Assembly (NCBI RefSeq): GCF_963666145.1 | Contig: NZ_OY762614.1 | Span: forward strand, 5,012,501-5,076,500 | Direction of reading: 5' to 3' | From: an uncultured Desulfobacter sp. | Lineage (GTDB): Bacteria > Desulfobacterota > Desulfobacteria > Desulfobacterales > Desulfobacteraceae | DNA length: 64,000 nt | Translations under genes and position numbers: made by a program | The notes under the pieces: generated by a model | Databases searched by the model: none | Seen by the model: the letters and a program-made list of their open reading frames with translations, nothing else | What the model was told of the DNA's origin: nothing | Part shown: positions 7,838 to 14,698 of the stretch, piece by piece | Position numbering within the stretch: the first letter of the stretch is position 1 | Layout of the letters: every line of letters starts with the position of its first letter

Positions 7838-8791
7838 TCAGGATTTAACCAGGGAGAGGATCTGGCCCCCGGCTTTCTCAAATTTATATACGTCGACTGT
7901 TGCCAGGCCTTCGGCCTTGGCTGAAGCTGTGAAGGCATTGATAATGTGGAAAAGAGTATTCCCCGGCTCCTGTTCAAAGGATTTCTTGACTATGTCAGCT
8001 TCATTTTGCGATAGCCCGAAACGCCTGCTGAATACATCAATTGAACCGAAGGGATCGTCAACGTGCGATTGGCAGGACAGCTTGAAATCTTCCTGATTGT
8101 GGGAAGAGCCTTCGATAACTGCGGACAAGGCCTCGGGGAAGTTGTCCAGCCCCCGGCTGCTGATATGCTTGAACCTGGCGGTCTTTGCTCTGGCAACGGA
8201 AATCAACCCGTTGGTGCAGACCAGCCGATAAAAGAAGGATTCGATGCTGAAGGCGATTAAGCCAACTTCACTGTTGCTAAAGGCAATGCCGGGCACTACT
8301 TCATCAAAGAATCCATTGCCGGATTTAACACCAAATGCCTTTTCGAACTCCGGTATCTTCAACAGGAACATGCCGTGATCAAGGGAATACTGAACTTTCA
8401 GGTTGTGATTAAAGCCCTGTTTAATGAGTTGTGCCAGGATCTCCATGTTGTCGAGGGGCTTATACCGCTCGGTAAATACGGCGCGAAGGGTTGAGCCATT
8501 AAATCTGCAAAAGAATGTATCCCGGCGCTGGCGCTCCTGCTCAATCCAAAAATTCAGATTGCGGGCCTGCAAATCTTCCGGGCAGCGGGACAGATACGAA
8601 TAAGGCACCCGCAGGCGGTTGGAAAGAAGGCGCTGGGCTGTGGGAGCCACATCCACCTGTTTGCCTGAAATCCACATTTGTTTGAGGCTGTTAAATTCCA
8701 TTTCATGAACGGGTATAACTTCATCAAAATGATTGATAGAATTCTGGTGAACTGCGTTGATTACGTTTTCGAGAGTTGTGGTGTTCGTCAT
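7838..8791 (-). CDS. DUF932 (phage/plasmid-like) protein
   Basis: The ATG at 8791 is chosen because AAAGGAG lies 7 bp upstream; it gives 317 residues, the family's usual size. The sequence matches the DUF932 / TIGR03299 group: an N-terminal segment on active-site-like basic residues, a central R-FNGSTLRAVFTERYKPLDN region, then GFFDEVVPGIAFSNSEVG and the NGL segment. These proteins are common on plasmids, ICEs and large phages and are of unknown biochemistry, usually near recombination genes. Here it sits between zinc-ribbon genes in the leftward module. Confidence 0.8.
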   Translation of the reverse strand: MTNTTTLENVINAVHQNSINHFDEVIPVHEMEFNSLKQMWISGKQVDVAPTAQRLLSNRLRVPYSYLSRCPEDLQARNLNFWIEQERQRRDTFFCRFNGSTLRAVFTERYKPLDNMEILAQLIKQGFNHNLKVQYSLDHGMFLLKIPEFEKAFGVKSGNGFFDEVVPGIAFSNSEVGLIAFSIESFFYRLVCTNGLISVARAKTARFKHISSRGLDNFPEALSAVIEGSSHNQEDFKLSCQSHVDDPFGSIDVFSRRFGLSQNEADIVKKSFEQEPGNTLFHIINAFTASAKAEGLATVDVYKFEKAGGQILSLVKS

Positions 8792-8835
8792 GTTAAATCT
8801 CCTTTGTTGATTAAGTTTTTTTAGGTGGGAGCGGA

Positions 8836-9024
8836 TTAATACCCGCATTGTGAGCAGATGATAACGGGCTCTTTGCCGTTTCTGATCGTGATATCGTTTC
8901 CGAGGCTGTGACACACGGTCACATGGTGCCCGCAATCCAGGCGGAACTTCTGGCCTTCAAGTGACTTGATGATTTTTCTCAAGGATTCGGTGTTCTGATA
9001 CGCTTCCTTCTGCTGTTTGGTCAT
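8836..9024 (-). CDS. small C-terminal zinc-knuckle protein
   Basis: The start at 9024 follows TTGGAGGACGCC and gives 62 residues. After a helical N-terminus it has DCGHHVTVC near the middle and ends in CSQCGY, so Cys/His pairs likely hold one zinc. It is preceded by a hairpin with a T-run on the coding strand (9042-9075). Found in a string of plasmid-type small genes; function unknown. Confidence 0.6.
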   Translation of the reverse strand: MTKQQKEAYQNTESLRKIIKSLEGQKFRLDCGHHVTVCHSLGNDITIRNGKEPVIICSQCGY

Positions 9025-9041
9025 GGCGTCCTCCAATAAAA

Positions 9042-9075
9042 AAGGCCACCCAGAGCACATGCCCCAGATGGCCTT
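9042..9075 (-). terminator. hairpin plus T-run in the leader of the 62-residue gene
   Basis: On the minus strand AAGGCCA (9075-9069) pairs with TGGCCTT (9048-9042) and is followed directly by T7. It lies only about 13 bp before the GGAGG of the next gene, so it could act as an attenuator between the 120-residue gene and the 62-residue gene. Confidence 0.65.
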
Positions 9076-9093
9076 GTAATTGTCGTTGATGTT

Positions 9094-9456
9094 TCAGGAA
9101 TAAATGGCGTTGCACCGATCCATGCTGATTTCCCAAAGTCCAATTTCATCGCTGGAAGAAAAGCCCTGGTTGAGCCACAATCCTCCATTGAAGACCTGGG
9201 GATGATGGCGCTGGTCAAAGTCGATGAACAAATTGCCGATGTACTGCCAAAGGCCACGCCCAACGATGGGATAACCTTCCAGGCGCTCAATTTTCTCCCA
9301 CTCAGGTATCAGCATTTTATACAAGCCGATAAGTGCCGCCTCCTGATGCTCTGCCTGTTCAAAGATTGCCTGAAGGCGATGCTGAAGCTTCTTTATGGTG
9401 GTGATCCCCTGGTTAGCCAGGTGCTTCTCGATAAATTTTGTCGCTGTTGCTTTCAT
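9094..9456 (-). CDS. hypothetical protein of mobile module
   Basis: The start at 9456 is preceded by AAGGAGGGTTCA, giving 120 residues. The first half is helical (FIEKHLANQGITTIKKLQHR and beyond) and the second half has several Trp/Gly turns (RGLWQYIGNLFIDFDQRHH). No family is recognised. A strong hairpin with T-run lies just upstream (9488-9512). No membrane segment or signal peptide. Confidence 0.6.
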   Translation of the reverse strand: MKATATKFIEKHLANQGITTIKKLQHRLQAIFEQAEHQEAALIGLYKMLIPEWEKIERLEGYPIVGRGLWQYIGNLFIDFDQRHHPQVFNGGLWLNQGFSSSDEIGLWEISMDRCNAIYS

Positions 9457-9487
9457 TGAACCCTCCTTGATTCTGGGCATAAAAAAA

Positions 9488-9512
9488 CCTTCGCCGGGGA
9501 TACCCAGGAAGG
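9488..9512 (-). terminator. hairpin plus T-run before the 120-residue gene
   Basis: On the minus strand CCTTCCTGGG (from 9512) pairs with CCCCGGCGAAGG (to 9488) with few mismatches and a short TAT loop, and is followed by T7 (9487-9481). It ends about 14 bp before the ribosome site of the gene starting at 9456, the same arrangement as at 9042-9075. Confidence 0.65.
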
Positions 9513-9599
9513 CCTAAAATGCTTGATTTACTGGTTGTTTAGTTTACTTAAATGATGTGCTCTCGCAATCGTTTTATGGCGTTAAAAGGGGCTAAATCT

Positions 9600-9797
9600 T
9601 TACTTTTTTTGATTAAAAGAACATCCGGCACATCGGGATCTATCACGGCAGGCTGAACAGACCTTTAAAGGGTCCAGGGTGGTGCCAAGATAATCAAGCA
9701 CTTCACCCAGCGCCTTGGTCATGGGCATCTGCATTGCCCAGGCAATTCGTCGCAATGTCGCGCTATGTTCGGGGCTCAATTTTGGAGTGTATGCCAT
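9600..9797 (-). CDS. small helix plus cysteine-cluster protein
   Basis: The ATG at 9797 gives 65 residues: a helical N-terminal half (SPEHSATLRRIAWAM and MTKALGEVLDYLG, ribbon-helix-helix-like) and a C-terminal CSACRDRSRCAGC cluster that could bind zinc or an FeS cluster. The start overlaps the stop of the DUF2958 gene by 22 bp and has GGAGG upstream. Function unknown; the combination suggests a small DNA-binding regulator. Confidence 0.6.
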   Translation of the reverse strand: MAYTPKLSPEHSATLRRIAWAMQMPMTKALGEVLDYLGTTLDPLKVCSACRDRSRCAGCSFNQKK

Positions 9798-10162
9798 TTC
9801 CAATGCCCTCCGCTTTCTTCATCTCTTGGGTCGGTGATAATTCCGCCACCACGCCGGATCAATTCAATTTGCCCCGCAGGCTTCGGTGTCCAGTAAACAT
9901 CATATTCAACTTGGTATAGCCCGAGAATCTTGATGTTTTTTAGATCCTGGAAGCTAACGTATCCCCACTCTGCCATTTCCAAATCACCATTCAGAATGCA
10001 AAAGCCGAACATCGTATCTACCTGGTCAAACTCTGCGATAAACCAGTGGGACTGACCAATGTGAAAATGGGCGTAGATGATTTTGTCTTGGGTCGGGATG
10101 TGTTCAGTTTGGTAAAGACCGGGGATGGTTGCCAATTGTGCTTCTTTCGGTGTGTTTTTCAT
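9776..10162 (-). CDS. DUF2958 family protein
   Basis: A 128-residue protein matching DUF2958: IPTQDKIIYAHFHIGQSHWF, then AEFD, FGFCILNGDLEMAEWGYVSF and a C-terminal segment. The family is almost confined to plasmids and integrative conjugative elements and has no known activity. A GGAG site precedes the ATG at 10162. A short GGCTG/CAGCC hairpin (10181-10195) sits in its leader. It supports the reading of this module as ICE- or plasmid-derived. Confidence 0.8.
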   Translation of the reverse strand: MKNTPKEAQLATIPGLYQTEHIPTQDKIIYAHFHIGQSHWFIAEFDQVDTMFGFCILNGDLEMAEWGYVSFQDLKNIKILGLYQVEYDVYWTPKPAGQIELIRRGGGIITDPRDEESGGHWKWHTLQN

Positions 10163-10191
10163 GATGTTTCTCCTTGTTTAATGGCTGGATG

Positions 10192-11031
10192 TCAGCCGTT
10201 GATGTATTCAATGAACCTGGACGCCTCTACTCGGTTGAGGACATCCAGGTGTTTGTTGAATCGTTCATGGATAAGGCGGTTCAGGCCGTCTGCGGTGTAT
10301 CCTTTGACGCCCGCCGACCTCAAAATGAAATCTTTTTGGCGCTGCGTGATCGCTTTTTCATCGGTGTGGACGCTGTGACGATCTGCCCCTGGTGGGAAAT
10401 TGTAATCGTTACAATCTGACTTCCTGGGGAGCTTATGTTTCAATGTATGGCGATGCGTCTTGATGAAAACACCAGTAAGACCCGCCACACGTATGGTGGC
10501 ATCAATCATTGCGGATTTTTCAGCCATTTTAACGCTGGTATTCAGCCGCCAATTATCTTCGCGTAGGTGTCTCGCCCCAGAACCTTCGGCAACTATCCTG
10601 CCACCGTGCGTTTTCAGCTCGCATTTGAGCAACACTTGGCTGATTTTCAGACCACGAAGGCATGCCTCTTCATACAGGTGAACGTTCGGAAAATGAGCCG
10701 TCAAACCCATCGCTGCGATTATCTTTTCTGCCCCTGCTTTCCAAAGAGTCAGTCCAGAGAAATGGCTGAAATCCCTGCACAGATAAGCTGCATCAGCCTT
10801 CGCAAGTGGACAATTTTGTGCGATGTGTACCCGGCCATAGTGAATGTCAGGCTCCAGGTTTTGTTTAATCCAGTGGATGAGTTTGCACTGGTTCTCCTGT
10901 CGGTTTTTCAATGCGTTTTCAAAGGTGTTTGTGGGCATGTCCAACGGGGAGATTGGAAAAGTTGCAATGCTCCCGGTGTCTGGCTGTTTCGTAAATTGTT
11001 TAATGGTGCTGATTTCTCCGATGTGATTCAT
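10192..11031 (-). CDS. putative single-strand-annealing (RecT/ERF/Rad52-like) protein
   Basis: A 279-residue protein. The core (about 75-200) has LTLWKAGAEKIIAAMGL, a conserved VAEGSGAR segment and NTSVKMAEKSAMIDATIRVA followed by GLTGVF. This helix resembles the conserved KxA..DA...AGL helix of phage single-strand-annealing proteins. The C-terminal 50 residues (ITQRQKDFILRSAG and onward) resemble the small helical tail many such proteins carry. The assignment is by pattern, not by search, so the function is inferred. A GGAGGACCCC ribosome site precedes the ATG. It is the first gene of the leftward module, and its leader holds an 11-bp hairpin (11064-11090). Confidence 0.5.
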   Translation of the reverse strand: MNHIGEISTIKQFTKQPDTGSIATFPISPLDMPTNTFENALKNRQENQCKLIHWIKQNLEPDIHYGRVHIAQNCPLAKADAAYLCRDFSHFSGLTLWKAGAEKIIAAMGLTAHFPNVHLYEEACLRGLKISQVLLKCELKTHGGRIVAEGSGARHLREDNWRLNTSVKMAEKSAMIDATIRVAGLTGVFIKTHRHTLKHKLPRKSDCNDYNFPPGADRHSVHTDEKAITQRQKDFILRSAGVKGYTADGLNRLIHERFNKHLDVLNRVEASRFIEYING

Positions 11032-11063
11032 GGGGTCCTCCTTTTTTGGGGTAAAAATATGAA

Positions 11064-11090
11064 AGGGCCTGCTCTATACGAACAAGCCCT
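11064..11090. repeat. leader hairpin before the annealing-protein gene
   Basis: AGGGCCTGCTC (11064-11074) pairs with GAACAAGCCCT (11080-11090) with two G-T pairs and a five-base loop. It lies 33 bp upstream of the start at 11031. It is the fourth strong hairpin placed just ahead of a gene in this module. Confidence 0.6.
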
Positions 11091-11240
11091 CGTTGTTGGT
11101 TTTTCACAGGGACAGGGGGGGGGGAGATGCTGTGCTGTGGATTTAAGGGTTTAGGTTGAGGTGCTGGGTGGGGTGGTACTTACTGGTTGCTGTGCTGATC
11201 CGGCGATGTTCTGAAAGGCCTATGGATAAGGGGGGCTATA

Positions 11241-11387
11241 ATGTATCAAACAGGAAAAGGACTCACTGCATTGATACTGGGTCCCAAAGGCGATAAATCA
11301 GTGGATTTGAAAATTGACGACTATGATGTGGTGGACTTTGGTCTTTTAATGTCTGGAAGGGGCTCCCAAAATATGGCGGGATGTTAA
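11241..11387 (+). CDS. possible 48-residue small protein
   Basis: An ATG preceded by AAGGGGGGCTATA opens a 48-residue frame with a protein-like composition (LTALILGPKGDKSVDLKIDD near the N-terminus). It lies in the otherwise empty gap between the leftward module and the rightward ABC-3C locus. No family is recognised; it may be a fragment or chance frame. Confidence 0.3.
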   Translation: MYQTGKGLTALILGPKGDKSVDLKIDDYDVVDFGLLMSGRGSQNMAGC

Positions 11388-11767
11388 AAGGAACGGCCAA
11401 CTATGAGATTTCGTTTTTTCCTCGTGATCTGGTTTCATATTTACATCTGGTTGCTTGGCTGATATTGGATGTTTCATATTCTTTTTTACAAAACGGGATC
11501 AAATTACATAAATACTTGTTTTATGGGACCCCATTTGCTGTTATGTGAGTTGCGTGCAAATTTAAAACTATTGTGTAATTATGAAATGTTAAGTTGAATT
11601 AGAAATTTATTGAAGGGGGGGATTCATATGGAAAGTTTTTGGCCTAAGACTATTAAGATTACCGGCTCCGTGGGTGTTGTAGCGTTCCTTTTGTATACAG
11701 TAATACGCTATATTTTTAGTGAACAAATTATAGTGTTATTCGGTAGTGAAAAACTATTCATTATAAC

Positions 11768-13499
11768 TCGACATTGAGCAGTTGAATTTTAAAAAATTTG
11801 AATATACCCTCTTTGCACCATCATAATCAACACAAGCAGAGGGCCAAACACCAAACATTGGAAACTGTTAAAGTAGAACGTATTGACCACTTGGGTATTG
11901 TTGCTGGCGTTATCAAGGATTTGAAAATCATCGAAATGATTGACTCTCGCATACCAAAAGATGAGAAGGAAAATATCAGTGCCGGAGAAGCTATTGCCGG
12001 CATGGTTCTCAATGGGCTGGGTTTTTCCAATCGGCCGCTGTCGCTGACGCCTCAATTTTTCGAAAACAAGCCGCTGGATGTTTTGTTCCGTCCCGGGGTG
12101 CAAGCCTCGGACTTCAATCACTACAAGCTCGGGCGCAGTCTTGATGATGCGGTCGACTACAGCTCTGAACTGCTTTTCACCGAAATCGCCTCATCTACCT
12201 GTCGGTCGGAAAGTATCCATTTACTTTTCAACCATCTGGATACTTCATCTTTTTCATTGACCGGGGAGTATCTTCCTGATTCGGATGAACATGCCATCAA
12301 AATAACTCATGGTTACTCCAAAGACCACCGTCCTGATTTGAAACAGGCTGTGCTGGAGCTGATGGTATCCCAGGATGGTGGTATTCCCATTTTGTGTAAG
12401 TGCTGGGACGGGAATGCTTCGGATAATACCGTTTTCAAAGAACGCAGCAGTGAACTCGTTCGTCAGTTCAAAGCAAGCGATACCCCTCGTTACCTGATTA
12501 TGGATTCGAAAGGATATACCGAATCCAATGCTTCCAACTTGAAAGATATCCCGTTTATCACCCGCATCCCGGGAACCCTTTTCATTGTGAAGACCGTCAT
12601 CGAACAGGCCCTAAAATGGGACCTGTGGGCGGAGATTAACGATGATTATCAGTACCAGACGTTGGAGTTAGGGCATTATGGAATTGATCAACGTTGGTTG
12701 ATCATTCGATCCAAAGGGGCTCTGGAGCGCGCGGTCAAGAGCGTTGAAAGAACTATTTCAAAAGAGAAGGAACGTGCGGAAAAGCAACTCTTCCATCTTC
12801 AGGCCCAACGATTTGACTCGGAAGCCGAAGCAATGACGGTCCTCCAAGAACTCAGTGATAAATGGAAGTATCATCTGGTTGACACTATTGAGTTTAAACA
12901 GCACATCAAATATGCCGTCAAAGGTAGACCAACGCCGGATACCCCGATCAAATCAATTAAATTGCAAATCAATGTGGACTTAAAGGTCAATCAAGAAAAA
13001 GTCGATCAAGACCGCGATCAGAAATCCTGTTTTGTTCTTGGGACCTCAATTCCAAGATTCCAGTTGAGCGACGAAGATGTATTTTGGGGATATAAAGGCC
13101 AGTCTAAGGTCGAGAATGGCTTCCGATTTATCAAAGACCCTTTATTTTTTGCATCGTCGCTGTTTGTCAAAAAGCCATCTCGTGTCGAAGGAATGTTGAT
13201 GGTGATGACCTTATCATTACTAATTTACTCCATTGCCCAGCGTCGCATGCGGAATGAATTGAAGCGCCTTGAAACAACACTGCCCAATCAGATTGGGAAA
13301 CCCGTTCAAAACCCCACTCTTCGCTGGATTTTTCAACAAATGGAAGGTATAGACTGTGTGAATATTTTTCATAAAGAGGGCGAAGTACACCGTCTTATCA
13401 GTGGGTTAAATGACATACGGAGAAAAATATTAACTCTTTTTGGACAGACCGTATCAGAAATATATCAAATTTCTTTTGAATAGGTCTGCCCAATGTCGA
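11768..13499 (+). mobile_element. IS1634-family insertion sequence, copy 2
   Basis: A 1732-bp element of the same length as copy 1, with ends TCGACATTGAGCAG and TCGACATTGGGCAG (read inward) and a 6-bp target duplication TATAAC at 11762-11767 and 13500-13505. It interrupts the two-TM gene. It lies in inverted orientation relative to copy 1, 8 kb away, so recombination between the copies could flip the intervening module. Confidence 0.95.
11798..13483 (+). CDS. IS1634-family DDE transposase (copy 2)
   Basis: The 561-residue product is identical to that of copy 1: DUF4277-like N-terminal domain, then a DDE catalytic domain with Asp in HLDTSS and LIMDSKGY and a C-terminal Glu. It is intact and ends 16 bp before the right terminal repeat. 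Confidence 0.93.
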   Translation: MNIPSLHHHNQHKQRAKHQTLETVKVERIDHLGIVAGVIKDLKIIEMIDSRIPKDEKENISAGEAIAGMVLNGLGFSNRPLSLTPQFFENKPLDVLFRPGVQASDFNHYKLGRSLDDAVDYSSELLFTEIASSTCRSESIHLLFNHLDTSSFSLTGEYLPDSDEHAIKITHGYSKDHRPDLKQAVLELMVSQDGGIPILCKCWDGNASDNTVFKERSSELVRQFKASDTPRYLIMDSKGYTESNASNLKDIPFITRIPGTLFIVKTVIEQALKWDLWAEINDDYQYQTLELGHYGIDQRWLIIRSKGALERAVKSVERTISKEKERAEKQLFHLQAQRFDSEAEAMTVLQELSDKWKYHLVDTIEFKQHIKYAVKGRPTPDTPIKSIKLQINVDLKVNQEKVDQDRDQKSCFVLGTSIPRFQLSDEDVFWGYKGQSKVENGFRFIKDPLFFASSLFVKKPSRVEGMLMVMTLSLLIYSIAQRRMRNELKRLETTLPNQIGKPVQNPTLRWIFQQMEGIDCVNIFHKEGEVHRLISGLNDIRRKILTLFGQTVSEIYQISFE

Positions 13500-13649
13500 T
13501 ATAACAGTCATAATTATTGCCGCACTGGTAAGTGCGCTCCTTGTTGCCATCCTCAAACCAAAAGAGCAAGCTGAGAATCCTAAAGGAGCGAATGGTCCAA
13601 GGGTTACATATGACAACTCAACTCATAATGGGGATAATAATTTTTAGAT

Positions 13650-14189
13650 ATGGATTACGGAGTGCAATATAATGGCGCTTCTCAGCACATTGGAGATAAT
13701 AATTTTGCGCCTCTGACTAACTTAGAGACAGCAATTGAGCAAATAAAAAAAACTTGGCATGGCCAGGATAAAATTATTGATATCTTGGAGGACTTAACTG
13801 ATTATATAACAAAACATCCTTCGAGAAAGACAATTGGTTTAGAAAAGAAATTGGAGTATGGCGAACGGCTCGATTTGTTTAATAGAGCACGTTTTCTCAA
13901 AAATAAGTTTTCTCGGCGGGTTGCAAAAACCCAAATGTCTATTACTGAGCAATATGTATACGTTCAAATTCTTTCTGCTATTACCACTGTCTGGTATCAA
14001 AGAATCTATCCATTAATAGTTTCCGGTTCAAATAATCAGGAAATTGATCAAATCATACACGAAGAACTGATAAAGCCAGTCCATAGCGCTATTGTCAGAT
14101 TCGATTGTACAATTACAACAGAGCTTGTGAGCGGCATGCTTTATTTTCTAACTGGAAAATGCCATCTTGTTTGGAGAGAAGAATGTTAA
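13650..14189 (+). CDS. ABC-3C C-terminal-domain (CTD) protein with N-terminal interaction tag
   Basis: A 179-residue protein. Residues 5-19 (VQYNGASQHIGDNNF) repeat the C-terminal tail of the upstream membrane protein. From about residue 24 it is helical, with LSAITTVWYQRIYPLIVSG, EIDQIIHEELIKPV and a closing GMLYFLTGKCHLVW. That ending is typical of the CTDs that tether effectors to ABC-three-component systems. It overlaps the middle-component gene by 7 bp. In most ABC-3C systems the CTD is fused to the effector; here the membrane effector seems to be a separate gene sharing a tag. Family assignment is by pattern. Confidence 0.6.
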   Translation: MDYGVQYNGASQHIGDNNFAPLTNLETAIEQIKKTWHGQDKIIDILEDLTDYITKHPSRKTIGLEKKLEYGERLDLFNRARFLKNKFSRRVAKTQMSITEQYVYVQILSAITTVWYQRIYPLIVSGSNNQEIDQIIHEELIKPVHSAIVRFDCTITTELVSGMLYFLTGKCHLVWREEC

Positions 14190-14698
14190 TTTACCATCCA
14201 GCTCAAGACGCTAATCACTGTGTTTTTAGAACATTGCTAATCATGGAACATACTATCCATGAAGATATTGCGCTTGAACTATACCGATTAATAGATTTTT
14301 ACATTCTGTTCCCTCATTTGCTAAAGTATATTAGTCCACTACCTAATGAACTTCGTAGTTACAAGCGCCATATAGCAAACATACCTGAACCATTTGAATC
14401 TATACGCAATGCAAATAGAATAATGCATGAACTGGAATCTATTCAAACTGTGTCTATTCACAACCTTTTAGCTAAACAGGTTATTGATATTGCCAGTTTT
14501 AAAAATAAAAGGCTTAAACGAACTACAACCCCGCTCCCTTCTGATCTGAATACAGCGATTCAATCCTCGGATATAGCCAAAAATGAATGGTTTCGCATGG
14601 TCGTTAACAAATTCCCTCTGGTTAATTTCGGAGGCAGAAAGGGCCTCAAGAAAAGGACCGGCTTGATGGAATTTAGATATGACATGGAGACATCATGA
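14183..14698 (+). CDS. ABC-3C middle component
   Basis: The ATG at 14183 overlaps the CTD gene by 7 bp and gives 171 residues. The start LIYHPAQDANHCVFRTLLI and the following LYRLIDFYILFPHLL match the middle components of ABC-3C systems, which bridge the ATPase and the CTD/effector protein. The rest is helical up to about residue 120. It overlaps the ATPase start by 4 bp (ATGA), so the locus is one tightly coupled operon. Confidence 0.65.
   Translation: MLIYHPAQDANHCVFRTLLIMEHTIHEDIALELYRLIDFYILFPHLLKYISPLPNELRSYKRHIANIPEPFESIRNANRIMHELESIQTVSIHNLLAKQVIDIASFKNKRLKRTTTPLPSDLNTAIQSSDIAKNEWFRMVVNKFPLVNFGGRKGLKKRTGLMEFRYDMETS

Larger units (their letters stand above)
11628..13647 (+). pseudogene. 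two-TM membrane protein of the ABC-3C locus, split by IS1634
   Basis: The 5' part (11628-11767) and 3' part (13506-13647) join in frame when the IS and one TATAAC copy are removed. The restored protein has 93 residues: TM1 at about 12-31, TM2 at about 47-66, a polar linker, and the C-terminal tail VTYDNSTHNGDNNF. That tail closely matches residues 5-19 of the next gene's product (VQYNGASQHIGDNNF). It starts after a G-rich Shine-Dalgarno and ends 2 bp before the next gene. Small two-TM proteins in conflict loci are usually the membrane-damaging effector, which is inferred here. As it stands the gene is broken after residue 46. Confidence 0.8.

Noticed and set aside
2035..13499. Composite transposon formed by the two IS1634 copies
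   Set aside because: Each copy has its own different 6-bp target duplication (GTTAAT and TATAAC), so they inserted separately; a composite unit would share one duplication at the outer ends.
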